A stretch of 29,946 nucleotides of DNA from JAJPXC01 sp964562375 (GCA_964562375.1 CAZLSW010000036.1:1-29946); one strand, 5' to 3'; positions 1-8,988 are shown, counted from the first letter of the stretch. A program made the numbers and translations. Notes: generated from the letters alone by a model not told the origin.

Positions 1-35
1 CTAACCACGCTCAAATGCCACCTGGTGAATAGTAT

Positions 36-3000
36 TTATCCCGAACTGGGGTTAAAGTTGAAGATCATGTAATCTTTGAGATTATACAAGTCAAAGTAAT
101 TGACATAATACACCCAAAAGAGGTTACTGTTTAGAATTGCTACCGCAATAGAACTAGAAAACGAATCCACCAAAGCCTTAGTCTTATTAGAAGTAGACTC
201 ATTTGCAAAGGGTCTATTTAGGAAAATCTTCCAATAGCGACCTCCAGCAGTTCTATAGGAAATAGAATTAGAAACTTTTCCACTTGCTATATACTGCAGA
301 AGGGGAACATGTTTCATGAGGCTTCTAAAGATTGTAAGTTCTCTCGGTGAATTAAACTTTGGGAAAAGAGAATAATCTGTAAGGAATAAATCTCTTGGAA
401 TGGGCAGATAATTGACACCTTTGAAAAGTATGTCTCGCGATGATTCAGCATGGCGACAAACCCCACTCCCGAATAGTTTTAACATCTGAGAGCCTTGGTG
501 CTTCTTACATATGAATATTGAAAGTCCAATACAAGCACCTTCAAATAACTGCTTAGGTCTTTCAGGATAGCAACCATACCAGACGTCTGCTGAGTTGGAC
601 AGAATGTAATCCTGCAGACTACCCATACTTAAAGTTCCAACAGAGGAAAGCTGAACGATGAAGGATATGGTATCCTTTCCAATAGCAAATGAACGTTCAA
701 ACACAAAAGAATAAAGATTTCCGCTCTTTATTGTCTGGTAGTTTGCAACTGAATAACGAACGTTCTTTTTCGTATACTCAACATATGGTGGGTTGCCGAT
801 GATAACGTCGAAGCCGCCGTTGTCGTGAATTATCGAGTAGAACTCAGCGAGCCAATGGAAGGGATGGTGAAATTTGATCCAATCCTCAAAGAGAGGTTGG
901 AACATCAACTCTCCCGGGTCGCCCTGTGTGGCTATGAACAAACGTCGGCTGAGGGTGTCATTGAGCGTCGCGAGACGGTGGCGGAGAGCAGCTTTGGCCT
1001 CCTTGAACTCGGCAAAGTGTTCTTCTTGCACCAGTTGCAGACGCTTGAACTGACGGTAGGTAGCGGCCACGGTTTCCATTTCGTGCTCGATGCGGGCCTT
1101 GAAATCTTGGTTGGCAAGTTCTTGCAGTATATCAGATGCCGAGCCAAGGTCACGCTCGATCTCGGCGGCGTTGGCGTACCCAACGAGGGTGTTGCCGCAG
1201 CGGATGTTGAAGTCGATGTCGGGTAGAGGGTCGAGGCCGAGGTTGGCCGAGCGGTAATCCACGTCGACCACCGCCACCATCTTAAGGAACAGGCGCAACT
1301 TGGCAATCTCGGTGGCCTCGGCCATGATGTCAACGCCGTAGAGGTTGCGCAAGATTATCGACTTGTAGATGAAGTAGTGGATATTGGAGCGGTATTTGGC
1401 GGAGATCTCGTCGAGGGCGGCTTTCACCTTGGGCGAGGGACTGTCGAAACCTTGCATACGGGTGATGCAGTCGTAGTAGAGGGGCTCCAAGATGTTCATC
1501 GCTGCGAACAGGAACGCCCCCGAGCCGCAGGTAGGATCCAAGATTGTGACGGAGCGCAGAGCCTCGTAGAAGTTGTAAACGAAAGCTGTGTCACCCTCGG
1601 CCACCAAGTCGGCGGCGAATTGGCGGATGTCGAGGTTGTAGGTTATCAGGTCGTTGACCGAGGTGATCTCCCCACCGTTGATTTTCGCTAAAATGTCGTC
1701 CACGCGTTGAAGGCGCTCCACTGTTTCGCGCCATATCTCGGTGGGGAGCGCAAACTCCTCGCTGGTGCGGGTGTTCCAATCCTTGCGGCGTTCAAGTAGG
1801 CCAGGTGTAGTGGTGTCGAGCCCTTGGGCGATATTATCGGGGATGCGGGTGTGCCAATCCTTGGTGTAACCCCGCTTTACCGCGTCGAAGAGGTATTTGT
1901 CGGGGTGACAGCGAAGCGTTTGCCACACAAATCCGTCGGGGGCAAAAAGTCGAGCCATCTCTTTGGACGCGCCTTTCACCTTGTCGAGCACGAATGGCAG
2001 GATGGTGTTGCGGCCGATATACTCGGTGATGTCCTCCTTGGTGTAGTAAGCGCCCATCTCGGCGCGGTCGTTGATATACTGCTCGAAGATGTAGCCAAGC
2101 ACATCTGGGTTAATGTCGCGGCCCGAGGCGGTGACTCGAGTGTCGAGGTGCCACTGCCAGCGGTCGAAGAAGTTGAACAGCGACACAAACGCCTCATCAT
2201 CAATGTCGATTCCCTGATAGTCGCGCTCCAACTGGTGGTTGTCAAACATTCCACCATTGAGATATGGAATGCGACCAAACTCCGTCATAAAATCGTGATC
2301 ATGCTGGGGACTGTTCAACCCATCGGCAAACAACCGGCGCAGAAACCGCAGGTAGAACGTGGTGAAAAACTGGTTTTCGCCGCGCTGACGGATACACTCG
2401 TCGAGCTTGTCGCGCAGATAGTTGACATTGCCGTCGAGGAAACCCTTCTTTTGGATGAAGTAGCAAAACATCAACCGGTTGAGCATCACAGAGGCATACC
2501 ACTGCTTGTTGCGATTGTCTTTGTCGGGGATCTCGTCGTCGATGCCCTTGATGAATTTGGTGAACGCCGTGTGCTGCTTCTTGAAGCCTGCGTAGAAATC
2601 TTTGGTGATTTTCTCGGAATTGACGAAGAAAGCGCGGTGCACGGCCTCTTTGACATCAACAATGGTGGTTGACTCGCCGGGGGAGAAGGTGATATCATCG
2701 AGCTTGGAGTGGAGAAACTCGGCTTGTTGGGTTGAGGCATATTCCAGCGACACGAGGTCGCGCTTGTCCACGTTTTTCAGCGGCACAACCCATAGATGAT
2801 GGCACGGCTCCTGACGGCGCACATAGATGGCGATATAGTCCTGAGCCTGGCGGCGCAGTTGGTTGTCGATGCGTCGGGCAAGCGCGCTCTTGGGCAACTC
2901 GTCAACCTCGGCTATTAGGACCTGCAAGCAGCTACGCTGGGCCACGGCTCGGAATTGATACTCCACCTCGTCGATGAAGATGGGCATCAGCTTGCCGCTG

Positions 3001-3089
3001 TCGGTGGGGCGGCTCCACCCCAAGTAGGATATAAACAGTTCACGGAAATCCCGTGCGGCTATCAGTCGGTCAAAGTCACGTCGGTTCAT
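36..3089 (-). CDS. Eco57I-type N6-adenine DNA methyltransferase (restriction-modification component), possibly C-terminally truncated
   Basis: Probable adenine-specific DNA methyltransferase of the type IIG/Eco57I family. It would mark host DNA, and with the helicase upstream forms a restriction-like cassette. Visible are a conserved pre-motif GAYYTKEDITEYI (about residues 346-358), SAM-binding motif I DPTCGSGAF (about 518-526) and catalytic motif IV NPPY (about 765-770). The approximately 200 residues after motif IV should be the target recognition domain. The N-terminal 170 residues resemble the non-catalytic N-terminus of such enzymes; I see no clear PD-ExK site. Its ATG overlaps the helicase stop (ATGA), implying translational coupling. 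The protein ends abruptly after a DLYNLKDYMIF segment where relatives as I recall them run on for about 150 residues, so the end may be lost. Family call is firm; restriction activity is inferred. Confidence 0.85.
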   Translation of the reverse strand: MNRRDFDRLIAARDFRELFISYLGWSRPTDSGKLMPIFIDEVEYQFRAVAQRSCLQVLIAEVDELPKSALARRIDNQLRRQAQDYIAIYVRRQEPCHHLWVVPLKNVDKRDLVSLEYASTQQAEFLHSKLDDITFSPGESTTIVDVKEAVHRAFFVNSEKITKDFYAGFKKQHTAFTKFIKGIDDEIPDKDNRNKQWYASVMLNRLMFCYFIQKKGFLDGNVNYLRDKLDECIRQRGENQFFTTFYLRFLRRLFADGLNSPQHDHDFMTEFGRIPYLNGGMFDNHQLERDYQGIDIDDEAFVSLFNFFDRWQWHLDTRVTASGRDINPDVLGYIFEQYINDRAEMGAYYTKEDITEYIGRNTILPFVLDKVKGASKEMARLFAPDGFVWQTLRCHPDKYLFDAVKRGYTKDWHTRIPDNIAQGLDTTTPGLLERRKDWNTRTSEEFALPTEIWRETVERLQRVDDILAKINGGEITSVNDLITYNLDIRQFAADLVAEGDTAFVYNFYEALRSVTILDPTCGSGAFLFAAMNILEPLYYDCITRMQGFDSPSPKVKAALDEISAKYRSNIHYFIYKSIILRNLYGVDIMAEATEIAKLRLFLKMVAVVDVDYRSANLGLDPLPDIDFNIRCGNTLVGYANAAEIERDLGSASDILQELANQDFKARIEHEMETVAATYRQFKRLQLVQEEHFAEFKEAKAALRHRLATLNDTLSRRLFIATQGDPGELMFQPLFEDWIKFHHPFHWLAEFYSIIHDNGGFDVIIGNPPYVEYTKKNVRYSVANYQTIKSGNLYSFVFERSFAIGKDTISFIVQLSSVGTLSMGSLQDYILSNSADVWYGCYPERPKQLFEGACIGLSIFICKKHQGSQMLKLFGSGVCRHAESSRDILFKGVNYLPIPRDLFLTDYSLFPKFNSPRELTIFRSLMKHVPLLQYIASGKVSNSISYRTAGGRYWKIFLNRPFANESTSNKTKALVDSFSSSIAVAILNSNLFWVYYVNYFDLYNLKDYMIFNFNPSSG

Positions 3090-6000
3090 AAAGTGTGTTC
3101 CTCCTTTCTCAGACCCATGGAGCAGATAATTTTATGCTCGCGGGTGGGGTTATCATCCTCGTCGATTTTGCAAAGCTGTCCGTTCTTGCGAAGCTCGAGA
3201 ACATATTCGACAATGTCGTCGTCGGCGTTGCGGGCATTGTTTTTGAGCATACGCCCGAGCAGAAACTTGGCGTTTTCCTGCAGGGGGTAGTTGTAAATCT
3301 CGTCGATGGCAAATTTTAGCTCGTCGTGTCGTTCTTGCGAGAAGAAAATGTTGGTGCCCTGCTGGTAATAGTTTTCGAGCAGTTGCACAATGCGGTAACG
3401 AGTGCTGAAACGGTTGCCGAGCATACCTCCAACGTTGGTCACGGCTTGCTCTCTTACCATCGCCACAGCATCGGCCACCCGCTCATGGTGGTAGTCGAGC
3501 GGAGGTAAAGCCTCAGTGCCCGGCTCGCACTGCAAGGCGTTGAGAATGCGCTGTTGCGACTGGGTAACGAGACGACCGTCGCGGTCGAGCCACGTTAGCA
3601 CGTCGAAGTCGTTGGCCGTGCGGGCGTAGGTAATTACTCCCTCACGGAGGTCGCCAAACACCTCCTTGGTGGAGTAGACCATGTTTTGCAACGCGGGGAT
3701 TATCTCTTTCAACCGCCTGTCACGCTTGATTGCCGAGCTCCATATCTGGAAGGCATAAGATGCGAGATCCACATCATTGTCGTCGGCAACATCGTCGAGC
3801 ACACCCGCGCGCTCGTTGAACATATCACGGAGATTCTGTTGATTCCCCTCAAAGAAAATTTCATCAGAGCCCACGATGTCGGCGTTGGCGTTGATGCGGT
3901 CGTTGAGCCTTCCGCGCAGGTTTATAATCTTTTCGATGCCGTCGGCAGGGAAGAACGAGTAGCAATATATGTCCTTGGAGGCCTGACCGATACGATCGAC
4001 ACGACCCGCGCGCTGGATTAACCGGATGATGGCCCAGGGTAAATCGTAGTTTACAATCACATAGGCATCTTGCAGGTTTTGACCCTCGGAGAGCACATCG
4101 GTGGCGATAAGGATGCGTGTCTGCTCATCTTCCGGCAATTCCTTGTCGTTGCTCGCAGGGGAGAACTTCTCGACGATAGCCGTGGGATTATCGCTGCCGC
4201 CAGTTGCGATGTCGATGTGCTTGAATCCTCGTTTGCGCAATTGATTGTAGATATAGCGAGCGGTGTCGGAGTACTGGGTGAACACAATCACCTTGTCCTT
4301 TCCATGCTCGCCGTATTGCGAATGGGTACCACGCAGTATCTGCTCCAACTCGTTGAGCTTTTGGTCGTTGCGCTGCTCCCACTTGCCGCAAAGGGCGATC
4401 ATTTTCAGGATAGTCTCGCAATCCTTTTTGAGCTGTTGCTTAAGCGACTTCTTGAAGTAGGAGGCATCAAGCCACGACACGTTGTTTTTCTCGGAAACGA
4501 GGTTGTAGTATTCACGTGCTTTTGACATGTATACCGACAGATCGATGGGAATTGTCAAAGCAGCATCCACCGAGGGGTCTACGCGTCCATCCTCACCAAA
4601 CACGCCACCGTCGTTGTCGGCATCCTCGCTATAATCCTCGGGCAAGGAATTATTGTCGCCAATGGGAATAGGCAAACGGTTGTCGAGGGCGTAGATAAAC
4701 ACGCAGTTGCGCAGCACATGGCGGTAAAGTGTCAGCAAGTAAGAAAATCCGCTGGAATCCATTCGCTTGAAGAATGTGCTTTGGCAGAAGCCCATCATTC
4801 GTTCACCAGCGCGCGACAAGTTGTCTAGAATCGGCTGCACATGGCGGGGAGCCTCAGCGGCGGCTTTCTCGCTTATGAAGTTGCTCAGGCCATAGCGGGG
4901 AAGCTTCAGCTCGCTCATTAGGTCGATCATCTCTTCGGAGTAGAGGCGTGAGTATTGGTCGCCAGGCTCGGTCTTGTACTTGACTGAGCGAGGCAAGCGG
5001 TCGGGGAATTTCGACACGCGGCCATCGGAGAATTTCAGATATTTACGTCCATCCTCGGGGTCGGTCTGAGCAAAATGCTCCTTGATAAACGAGCGGGTGC
5101 GGCGCAGGAGGAACAGCTTCATCAACTCGTTCCAATCCTCAACGTTTTCGCTACGTTGGAAAGCACCGATTGTGCGAATGTGGGTGTCGCTGTGCTTGGT
5201 CATAAACCCTCGCTCTCCCCCTAAACTCTCGATGTATCGCTCGGGACGTATTCCAAGGTCTTGATCATCGCCGATAAACAAGCGTAGCTGGTTGGCCAAG
5301 TCGTTGTAATGCTTGTTGTAGGGCGTGGCTGTCAACAGCAGCACACGACTTCCGAGCCTTTCGATGAGTTGCTTGATGTTGTTGTAGCGTTTGCCACCGT
5401 TGCGCAGGTTGTGACTCTCGTCGATAATGATAAGGCGATAGTATCGCGAATTGTCGACGTCGATAGGTTTCGACATCGACATCACCTCGGCTTTGAGGTC
5501 GTATTTTTGGATGTATTTGCGCCACATCTCTTGCAGATTGGCCGGACAAATTATCAATGTTGCACCTCCGCGATCCATCTCAAAAATCTTTGCCACGGCA
5601 CAGGCGGTGATGGTTTTACCCAATCCAACAACGTCGCCAATCATGGCTCCGCGCCGCTTGTCATTGTTCAGGTGATGTGCTACAATCTTCACGGCGTTCT
5701 GCTGAAAGTCGAAAAGGTCGTGCTGAAATTCGGGTGAGAGGGTGTACTCCTTCACACCATTGCGGGCCTCTTCGCTAAGGTGGTAAGCCACTTTCAGATA
5801 AATGTAATATGGGGGTATCGTTTTGTCGGCAGCCCAGCTATCCTCGATAGCTCGGATGAGGTCGTCGGTGATGTCGAGGCTGAAATTGTCGTTCCATCGG
5901 TCCTCAAACCACCGCGCGTATTTGCGGGCCTGGTCATCATCGGCGTTCTTCACGTTAAGCTCCCCCTGATATTTCAATCCCGAATAGGTGAGGTTACTGC

Positions 6001-6505
6001 TACCCATGAGTGCCACTATTGGGGTAATACGGCTGTCGGGGTTGTAGCCAAGGTAAAGTTTTGCGTGGATTGGACCCTTTACGGCGAGCTTCACCGTCAC
6101 CTTGCCGCTACGCAACTGGGTAGCCAAGCGACGCAGTGTCCACTCGTCGTGCTTGGTGGGGATTCCCAAGAGCAATTGTTTGCGGAAAGAGTCGGCGATT
6201 TTACGCCTTATGCGTTGCGCCATCTCGGCATCGGGGGTGTAATCCTCCTGGGAATAGAGCATCCTCACCAAGTCCTCGGGTGGCTGGTGCATGCCTACCA
6301 ACAGCCGGCATGTGCGATGCACGCTGTTGCGACCCTCGATCACATAATCACCCTCGAGCTGGTCAACCTGATCGACAACCAAGTCCCACCCTCGCAAGTT
6401 GAAATATCCCACGCAGAAGTCTACCCGCTTAACGCCCCCATCAGCGATGATGTCGTTAAGCCCCTGCTCGAAACGCAACTCTATATTATCGTAAATGTTT
6501 GCCAT
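3086..6505 (-). CDS. Phospholipase D-like nuclease domain fused to SNF2/SF2 helicase
   Basis: Large protein with a PLD-like domain followed by a two-lobe SF2 helicase. The PLD part (about residues 20-200) has the HxK half-site HAKLYL (147-152) and GSSN (168-171). The helicase part shows Walker A GDVVGLGKT (290-298), motif II DESH (362-365), motif III TATP (392-395), motif V ATDVLSEGQNLQ (801-812) and motif VI QRAGRVDRIGQ (831-841). About 300 residues between the lobes form an insertion, and a roughly 250-residue tail follows. It is the first gene of a two-gene operon with the methyltransferase. Helicase plus methyltransferase plus PLD domain recalls DISARM (DrmD, DrmMI, DrmC) by content, but here PLD and helicase are one chain and no DrmA/DrmB is present. 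DNA translocation and cleavage of unmodified DNA is an inference. The ATG at 6505 was chosen because no good alternative start lies near. Confidence 0.88.
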   Translation of the reverse strand: MANIYDNIELRFEQGLNDIIADGGVKRVDFCVGYFNLRGWDLVVDQVDQLEGDYVIEGRNSVHRTCRLLVGMHQPPEDLVRMLYSQEDYTPDAEMAQRIRRKIADSFRKQLLLGIPTKHDEWTLRRLATQLRSGKVTVKLAVKGPIHAKLYLGYNPDSRITPIVALMGSSNLTYSGLKYQGELNVKNADDDQARKYARWFEDRWNDNFSLDITDDLIRAIEDSWAADKTIPPYYIYLKVAYHLSEEARNGVKEYTLSPEFQHDLFDFQQNAVKIVAHHLNNDKRRGAMIGDVVGLGKTITACAVAKIFEMDRGGATLIICPANLQEMWRKYIQKYDLKAEVMSMSKPIDVDNSRYYRLIIIDESHNLRNGGKRYNNIKQLIERLGSRVLLLTATPYNKHYNDLANQLRLFIGDDQDLGIRPERYIESLGGERGFMTKHSDTHIRTIGAFQRSENVEDWNELMKLFLLRRTRSFIKEHFAQTDPEDGRKYLKFSDGRVSKFPDRLPRSVKYKTEPGDQYSRLYSEEMIDLMSELKLPRYGLSNFISEKAAAEAPRHVQPILDNLSRAGERMMGFCQSTFFKRMDSSGFSYLLTLYRHVLRNCVFIYALDNRLPIPIGDNNSLPEDYSEDADNDGGVFGEDGRVDPSVDAALTIPIDLSVYMSKAREYYNLVSEKNNVSWLDASYFKKSLKQQLKKDCETILKMIALCGKWEQRNDQKLNELEQILRGTHSQYGEHGKDKVIVFTQYSDTARYIYNQLRKRGFKHIDIATGGSDNPTAIVEKFSPASNDKELPEDEQTRILIATDVLSEGQNLQDAYVIVNYDLPWAIIRLIQRAGRVDRIGQASKDIYCYSFFPADGIEKIINLRGRLNDRINANADIVGSDEIFFEGNQQNLRDMFNERAGVLDDVADDNDVDLASYAFQIWSSAIKRDRRLKEIIPALQNMVYSTKEVFGDLREGVITYARTANDFDVLTWLDRDGRLVTQSQQRILNALQCEPGTEALPPLDYHHERVADAVAMVREQAVTNVGGMLGNRFSTRYRIVQLLENYYQQGTNIFFSQERHDELKFAIDEIYNYPLQENAKFLLGRMLKNNARNADDDIVEYVLELRKNGQLCKIDEDDNPTREHKIICSMGLRKEEHTL

Positions 6506-6571
6506 GGCAAAGTGACTCGATCCTCACTGTGCCTTGGGTGAGCGTTGATTGGTTCATGGATGAATAGAAAG

Positions 6572-6659
6572 GCGTAGGCACCTTATCGTTGTCGCTGTCC
6601 TGGCAAGCGTGGCTTTCCTACGGCCATCCCAATTAGAACAGCAACGCAGACGCCTACGC
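6572..6659 (-). ncRNA. Candidate structured RNA element in the leader of the helicase-methyltransferase operon
   Basis: Read on the minus strand, an 8-bp outer stem (GCGTAGGC, complement at 6652-6659, pairs with 6572-6579) encloses a second stem CTGTTCT/AGGACAG (6635-6641 with 6595-6601, one G-U pair), a CGTTG/CAACG stem, and an inner TGGC/GCCA hairpin. A pyrimidine-rich run follows. The element lies 67 nt upstream of the helicase ATG. It may be a cis-acting leader structure, a small RNA, or a short repeat; I recognise no known family. Confidence 0.45.
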
Positions 6660-6677
6660 TTAGGTATATATGCACAA

Positions 6678-6729
6678 AACCGTATCTTCGCTCACGCGAA
6701 AATACGGTTGGCATTTGTATACCAACCGT
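6678..6729 (-). promoter_or_regulatory. Two overlapping, mutually exclusive hairpins in the operon leader
   Basis: Hairpin one pairs 6678-6685 with 6702-6709 (AACCGTAT/ATACGGTT) plus an inner TTCGC/GCGAA stem (6687-6691 with 6696-6700). Hairpin two pairs 6704-6711 (ACGGTTGG) with 6722-6729 (CCAACCGT). Both need bases 6704-6709, so they cannot form together. The arrangement looks like an attenuator or a switch. It lies between the predicted promoter at 6881-6888 and the helicase start. No U-run follows directly, so termination is not obvious. Confidence 0.45.
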
Positions 6730-6880
6730 GGCTGTCTACCGTTGCATTGCCTTTCATTGGAAAAAAGATGTAGGAAATTTCGCTTGCGAAAGACAAAGCG
6801 TCAAGTAAACGCCTTTTTCAAAAAATGTCTGCATCCCACCCGCTTCCCCGTTGCGAGGCTCTGCGGGCGCAATGCAATGA

Positions 6881-6888
6881 CAAAGTTA
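6881..6888 (-). promoter_or_regulatory. Predicted Bacteroidota promoter (-7 box) for the helicase-methyltransferase operon
   Basis: The minus strand reads TAACTTTG, an exact TAnnTTTG -7 box. A TTG trinucleotide lies 20 nt upstream of it, as expected for the -33 element. The next gene downstream is the helicase (ATG at 6505), which implies a leader of about 365 nt holding the hairpins at 6572-6729. In the leader I also see TTTCGC-AA-GCGAAA at about 6779-6792. No convincing coding region lies in 6506-6960. Confidence 0.5.
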
Positions 6889-6964
6889 TAAGGAATTTTG
6901 ATATTGGGCAACAGTTGCCGCTGATTTTTTTATTTCTTGAGGCAGTGTTTTTGGGTCAGCGAGG

Positions 6965-7410
6965 TTACTCCGTGTCGAGGGAGCGGGAGGCGTTGATTAG
7001 CTGGCGCAGCTCTTCCTCGCGGGGGAGGTAGGTGAGGTATTGGGCGGCGATAATCTGGTTGTTGTCCTCGGGGAGGGTGAAGCGCACCACCGTGTCGTCC
7101 AACTCAATTTGTGACACACTGTGTCACCTTTTTGTAACCGTTTGTATAACAGGCGCATATATTTGAGATTGGTGACATTGAAGCCGCTGCCGAACTCGGG
7201 GATCAACGCCTCGGAGAGCGATTTCAACAGCCCGCTGCCATACTCGGCACGGGCCTTGCCTCCTTGCTCGTATTCGACGATGTAGCGTCCCACCTCCCAG
7301 TAAGCTGATACCACGGTGGAGTTGACAGTGCGCACTATTGAGGATTTCGCCTCGGTGAGCACGCGGCGGATGTTGGTCAAGAGCGATGAGTCGAGCGGAA
7401 GTGATTGCAT
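6965..7410 (-). pseudogene. Remnant of a YhcG-type (DUF1016) PDDEXK nuclease with internal deletion and frameshift
   Basis: The first approximately 115 residues match the DUF1016 N-terminal domain: a helical start, then SAYWEVGRYIVEYEQGG, YGSGLLKSLS and FNVTNLKYMRLLYKR. Translation then slips into an unrelated frame at about 7100-7112. In another frame the true end of the family reappears as TLPEDNNQIIAAQYL followed by LPREEELRQLI, ending at 6965. Intact relatives are roughly 330-380 residues, so the catalytic PDDEXK core between the two pieces has been lost. A palindromic GTGACACA/TGTGTCAC sequence sits at the junction. The open frame itself runs 6997-7410 (137 codons) and is unlikely to make a working nuclease. 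Family identification is from remembered motifs and is fairly firm. Confidence 0.75.
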
Positions 7411-7485
7411 ATGATTTTGAAGTGTTGACCGTGCGCTATGGAAAGCGCCAGCATGAATGATGGGAAAGGCCGTGTTTAGTTTAGT

Positions 7486-8961
7486 TTAGTTTTTCTTGCG
7501 GCGATATTTTTGATGGGGATGACGGGGCTTTTCGGGATACAGCGGCTCGATAAGCCCAGCCTCCAGCGCAGGATGGAGATATGTGAATAGGAAATTCGGA
7601 CGATCCTTAAGGCCCAGGGCTGTCATAAGCTCTTTTACAGATAACGCATGTTCTCCAAGTGTTGATAGAAGGACTCGAACTTGTTGGGTAACTTGTTGGG
7701 TAACTTGTTGGGTGGCTTGTCGGGTACTTGTCGGGTACTTATCGGTAGCTTGTCCCCCGATTTCGGTGGATGGGGTTTGGGATAGCGGGAATACAAGGGA
7801 TACGTCGGCGCGGGAAATTTTGTATTTGGGCGCGGGGAGGCCGGCGGCTTTGCATTCGGTTATGATCAACTCGATGCCACGTCCCCAGTTTTCCAACACC
7901 TTGCATTTGTAGAGGACGTCGGCAATGTCGCGGTTGACCGACATCGTGCCGTGCTCGCCAAGGATTTTGTCCATGTCCCAACCCATGGGGAAAGAGCCGG
8001 GATTGTCAATCTCCACTCGGTCGTCGTAGATGGCAAGCCCAACAGATCCACCGGCCTGACGATAGTCGCGGTGGCACATTGCGTTGATAATAGCCTCACG
8101 GATAGCTTTATAAGGAATGGCGAGATGTTCCTCCCGTTCCAGCCTCTCAATCTTTCCGGATAACGGCAAGTGTCGAAACACAAATGCCATCGCGGCATCG
8201 AGCAGTTGGAAGAAATTGCCGTTGATACGTTGGCTGTCGATAAACTCTTGCTTGTTTGTGCCACGAAATTTGGCCAAACGCAATAGACACTGAGGGTACA
8301 TCCAAATTTTTTCGCTACCAAACAGCACCATCGCTGAGTTGCGCAATAACCCTTTCTCGGCATCATATAGGTGAAGCCGTTCAAGGATGTACTCCAAACT
8401 TTTGCCTGCAGTAGACTCGGGAATGCGTCCAGCCTCGATACCAAGACGCACGACTCGAAGTATCTCCTCCTCATCGAGATCGGATATTTTCACCTCCTCG
8501 TTGGTGAAGGTCTCCCATCGGTACTTGGCCCCGTCACGCGCCAATAACAGCTCATTGTATTGGCTTTGTGGCATTGTTGTGGTCACACTCTCGATGCGAC
8601 AATAAGCCCGACCTTTATAGGCGAAGGGACGGTCTAATAGAGCATCTTCAACAGTTAAGACTATAACATATTTAGAGGAATCAACTTCACAAGGCACATA
8701 CGACACATCTACAGCGGGGATAGGCTCGAACCTGCGCAAAGCTTCAGCAAGATTACGTATTGTGCTGTCGCTCACCTCTTGACCGATGGCCTCACCTTTG
8801 TCCGTAACGCCGAACAACACAGTGCCACCTTCGCCGTTTAGAAATGCGCATAGGGTTTCCATTGCACGGTCGAGTTGACCTGTGGTTTCCTTGTATTCTA
8901 CAACGTGGCTTTCCAATGGCTGTAATAAGTCCTGTATGTCGGAGATACTTTTATATTTCAT
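7486..8961 (-). CDS. AlbA_2 (Schlafen-type) DNA-binding and HATPase_c_4 domain protein, COG2865-like regulator
   Basis: A 491-residue protein of the COG2865 type, usually annotated as ATP-binding protein or predicted transcriptional regulator. The AlbA_2 domain covers about residues 10-135 (EYKET near 22-26, GEGGTVLFGVTDKGEAIG near 49-66). The HATPase_c_4 part lies at about 270-400, with REAIINAMCHRDY, GSVGLAIYDDRVEIDNPG and GRGIELI. A C-terminal winged helix (about 425-485) follows a low-complexity linker built from QQVT repeats. Such genes are common in mobile and defence islands, and their exact role is unsettled. Transcription probably starts from the -7 box 20 nt upstream of the ATG. It lies between the integrase and the nuclease remnant on the same strand. 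Gene family firm; function as regulator or defence factor inferred. Confidence 0.85.
   Translation of the reverse strand: MKYKSISDIQDLLQPLESHVVEYKETTGQLDRAMETLCAFLNGEGGTVLFGVTDKGEAIGQEVSDSTIRNLAEALRRFEPIPAVDVSYVPCEVDSSKYVIVLTVEDALLDRPFAYKGRAYCRIESVTTTMPQSQYNELLLARDGAKYRWETFTNEEVKISDLDEEEILRVVRLGIEAGRIPESTAGKSLEYILERLHLYDAEKGLLRNSAMVLFGSEKIWMYPQCLLRLAKFRGTNKQEFIDSQRINGNFFQLLDAAMAFVFRHLPLSGKIERLEREEHLAIPYKAIREAIINAMCHRDYRQAGGSVGLAIYDDRVEIDNPGSFPMGWDMDKILGEHGTMSVNRDIADVLYKCKVLENWGRGIELIITECKAAGLPAPKYKISRADVSLVFPLSQTPSTEIGGQATDKYPTSTRQATQQVTQQVTQQVRVLLSTLGEHALSVKELMTALGLKDRPNFLFTYLHPALEAGLIEPLYPEKPRHPHQKYRRKKN
7678..7736 (-). repeat. In-frame 12-bp tandem repeats in the AlbA_2/HATPase gene
   Basis: The plus strand carries AACTTGTTGGGT three times in a row (7678-7689, 7690-7701, 7702-7713), then a diverged 12-mer (7714-7725) and an 11-mer. 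On the coding strand they encode the TQQV repeats of the linker before the winged helix. Perfect 12-bp units can expand or shrink without breaking the frame. Confidence 0.85.
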
Positions 8962-8980
8962 TCTGGGATTATTTGAATTA

Positions 8981-8988
8981 CAAAGGTA
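8981..8988 (-). promoter_or_regulatory. Predicted -7 promoter box of the AlbA_2/HATPase gene
   Basis: The minus strand reads TACCTTTG, an exact TAnnTTTG box, ending 20 nt before the ATG at 8961. I see no clear -33 TTG. The short distance implies a very short 5' leader. Confidence 0.6.

Noticed and set aside
6670..6891. 73-codon plus-strand frame
   Set aside because: It overlaps the hairpins and the predicted minus-strand promoter, and its translation is Arg/Lys/Cys-rich without any motif.
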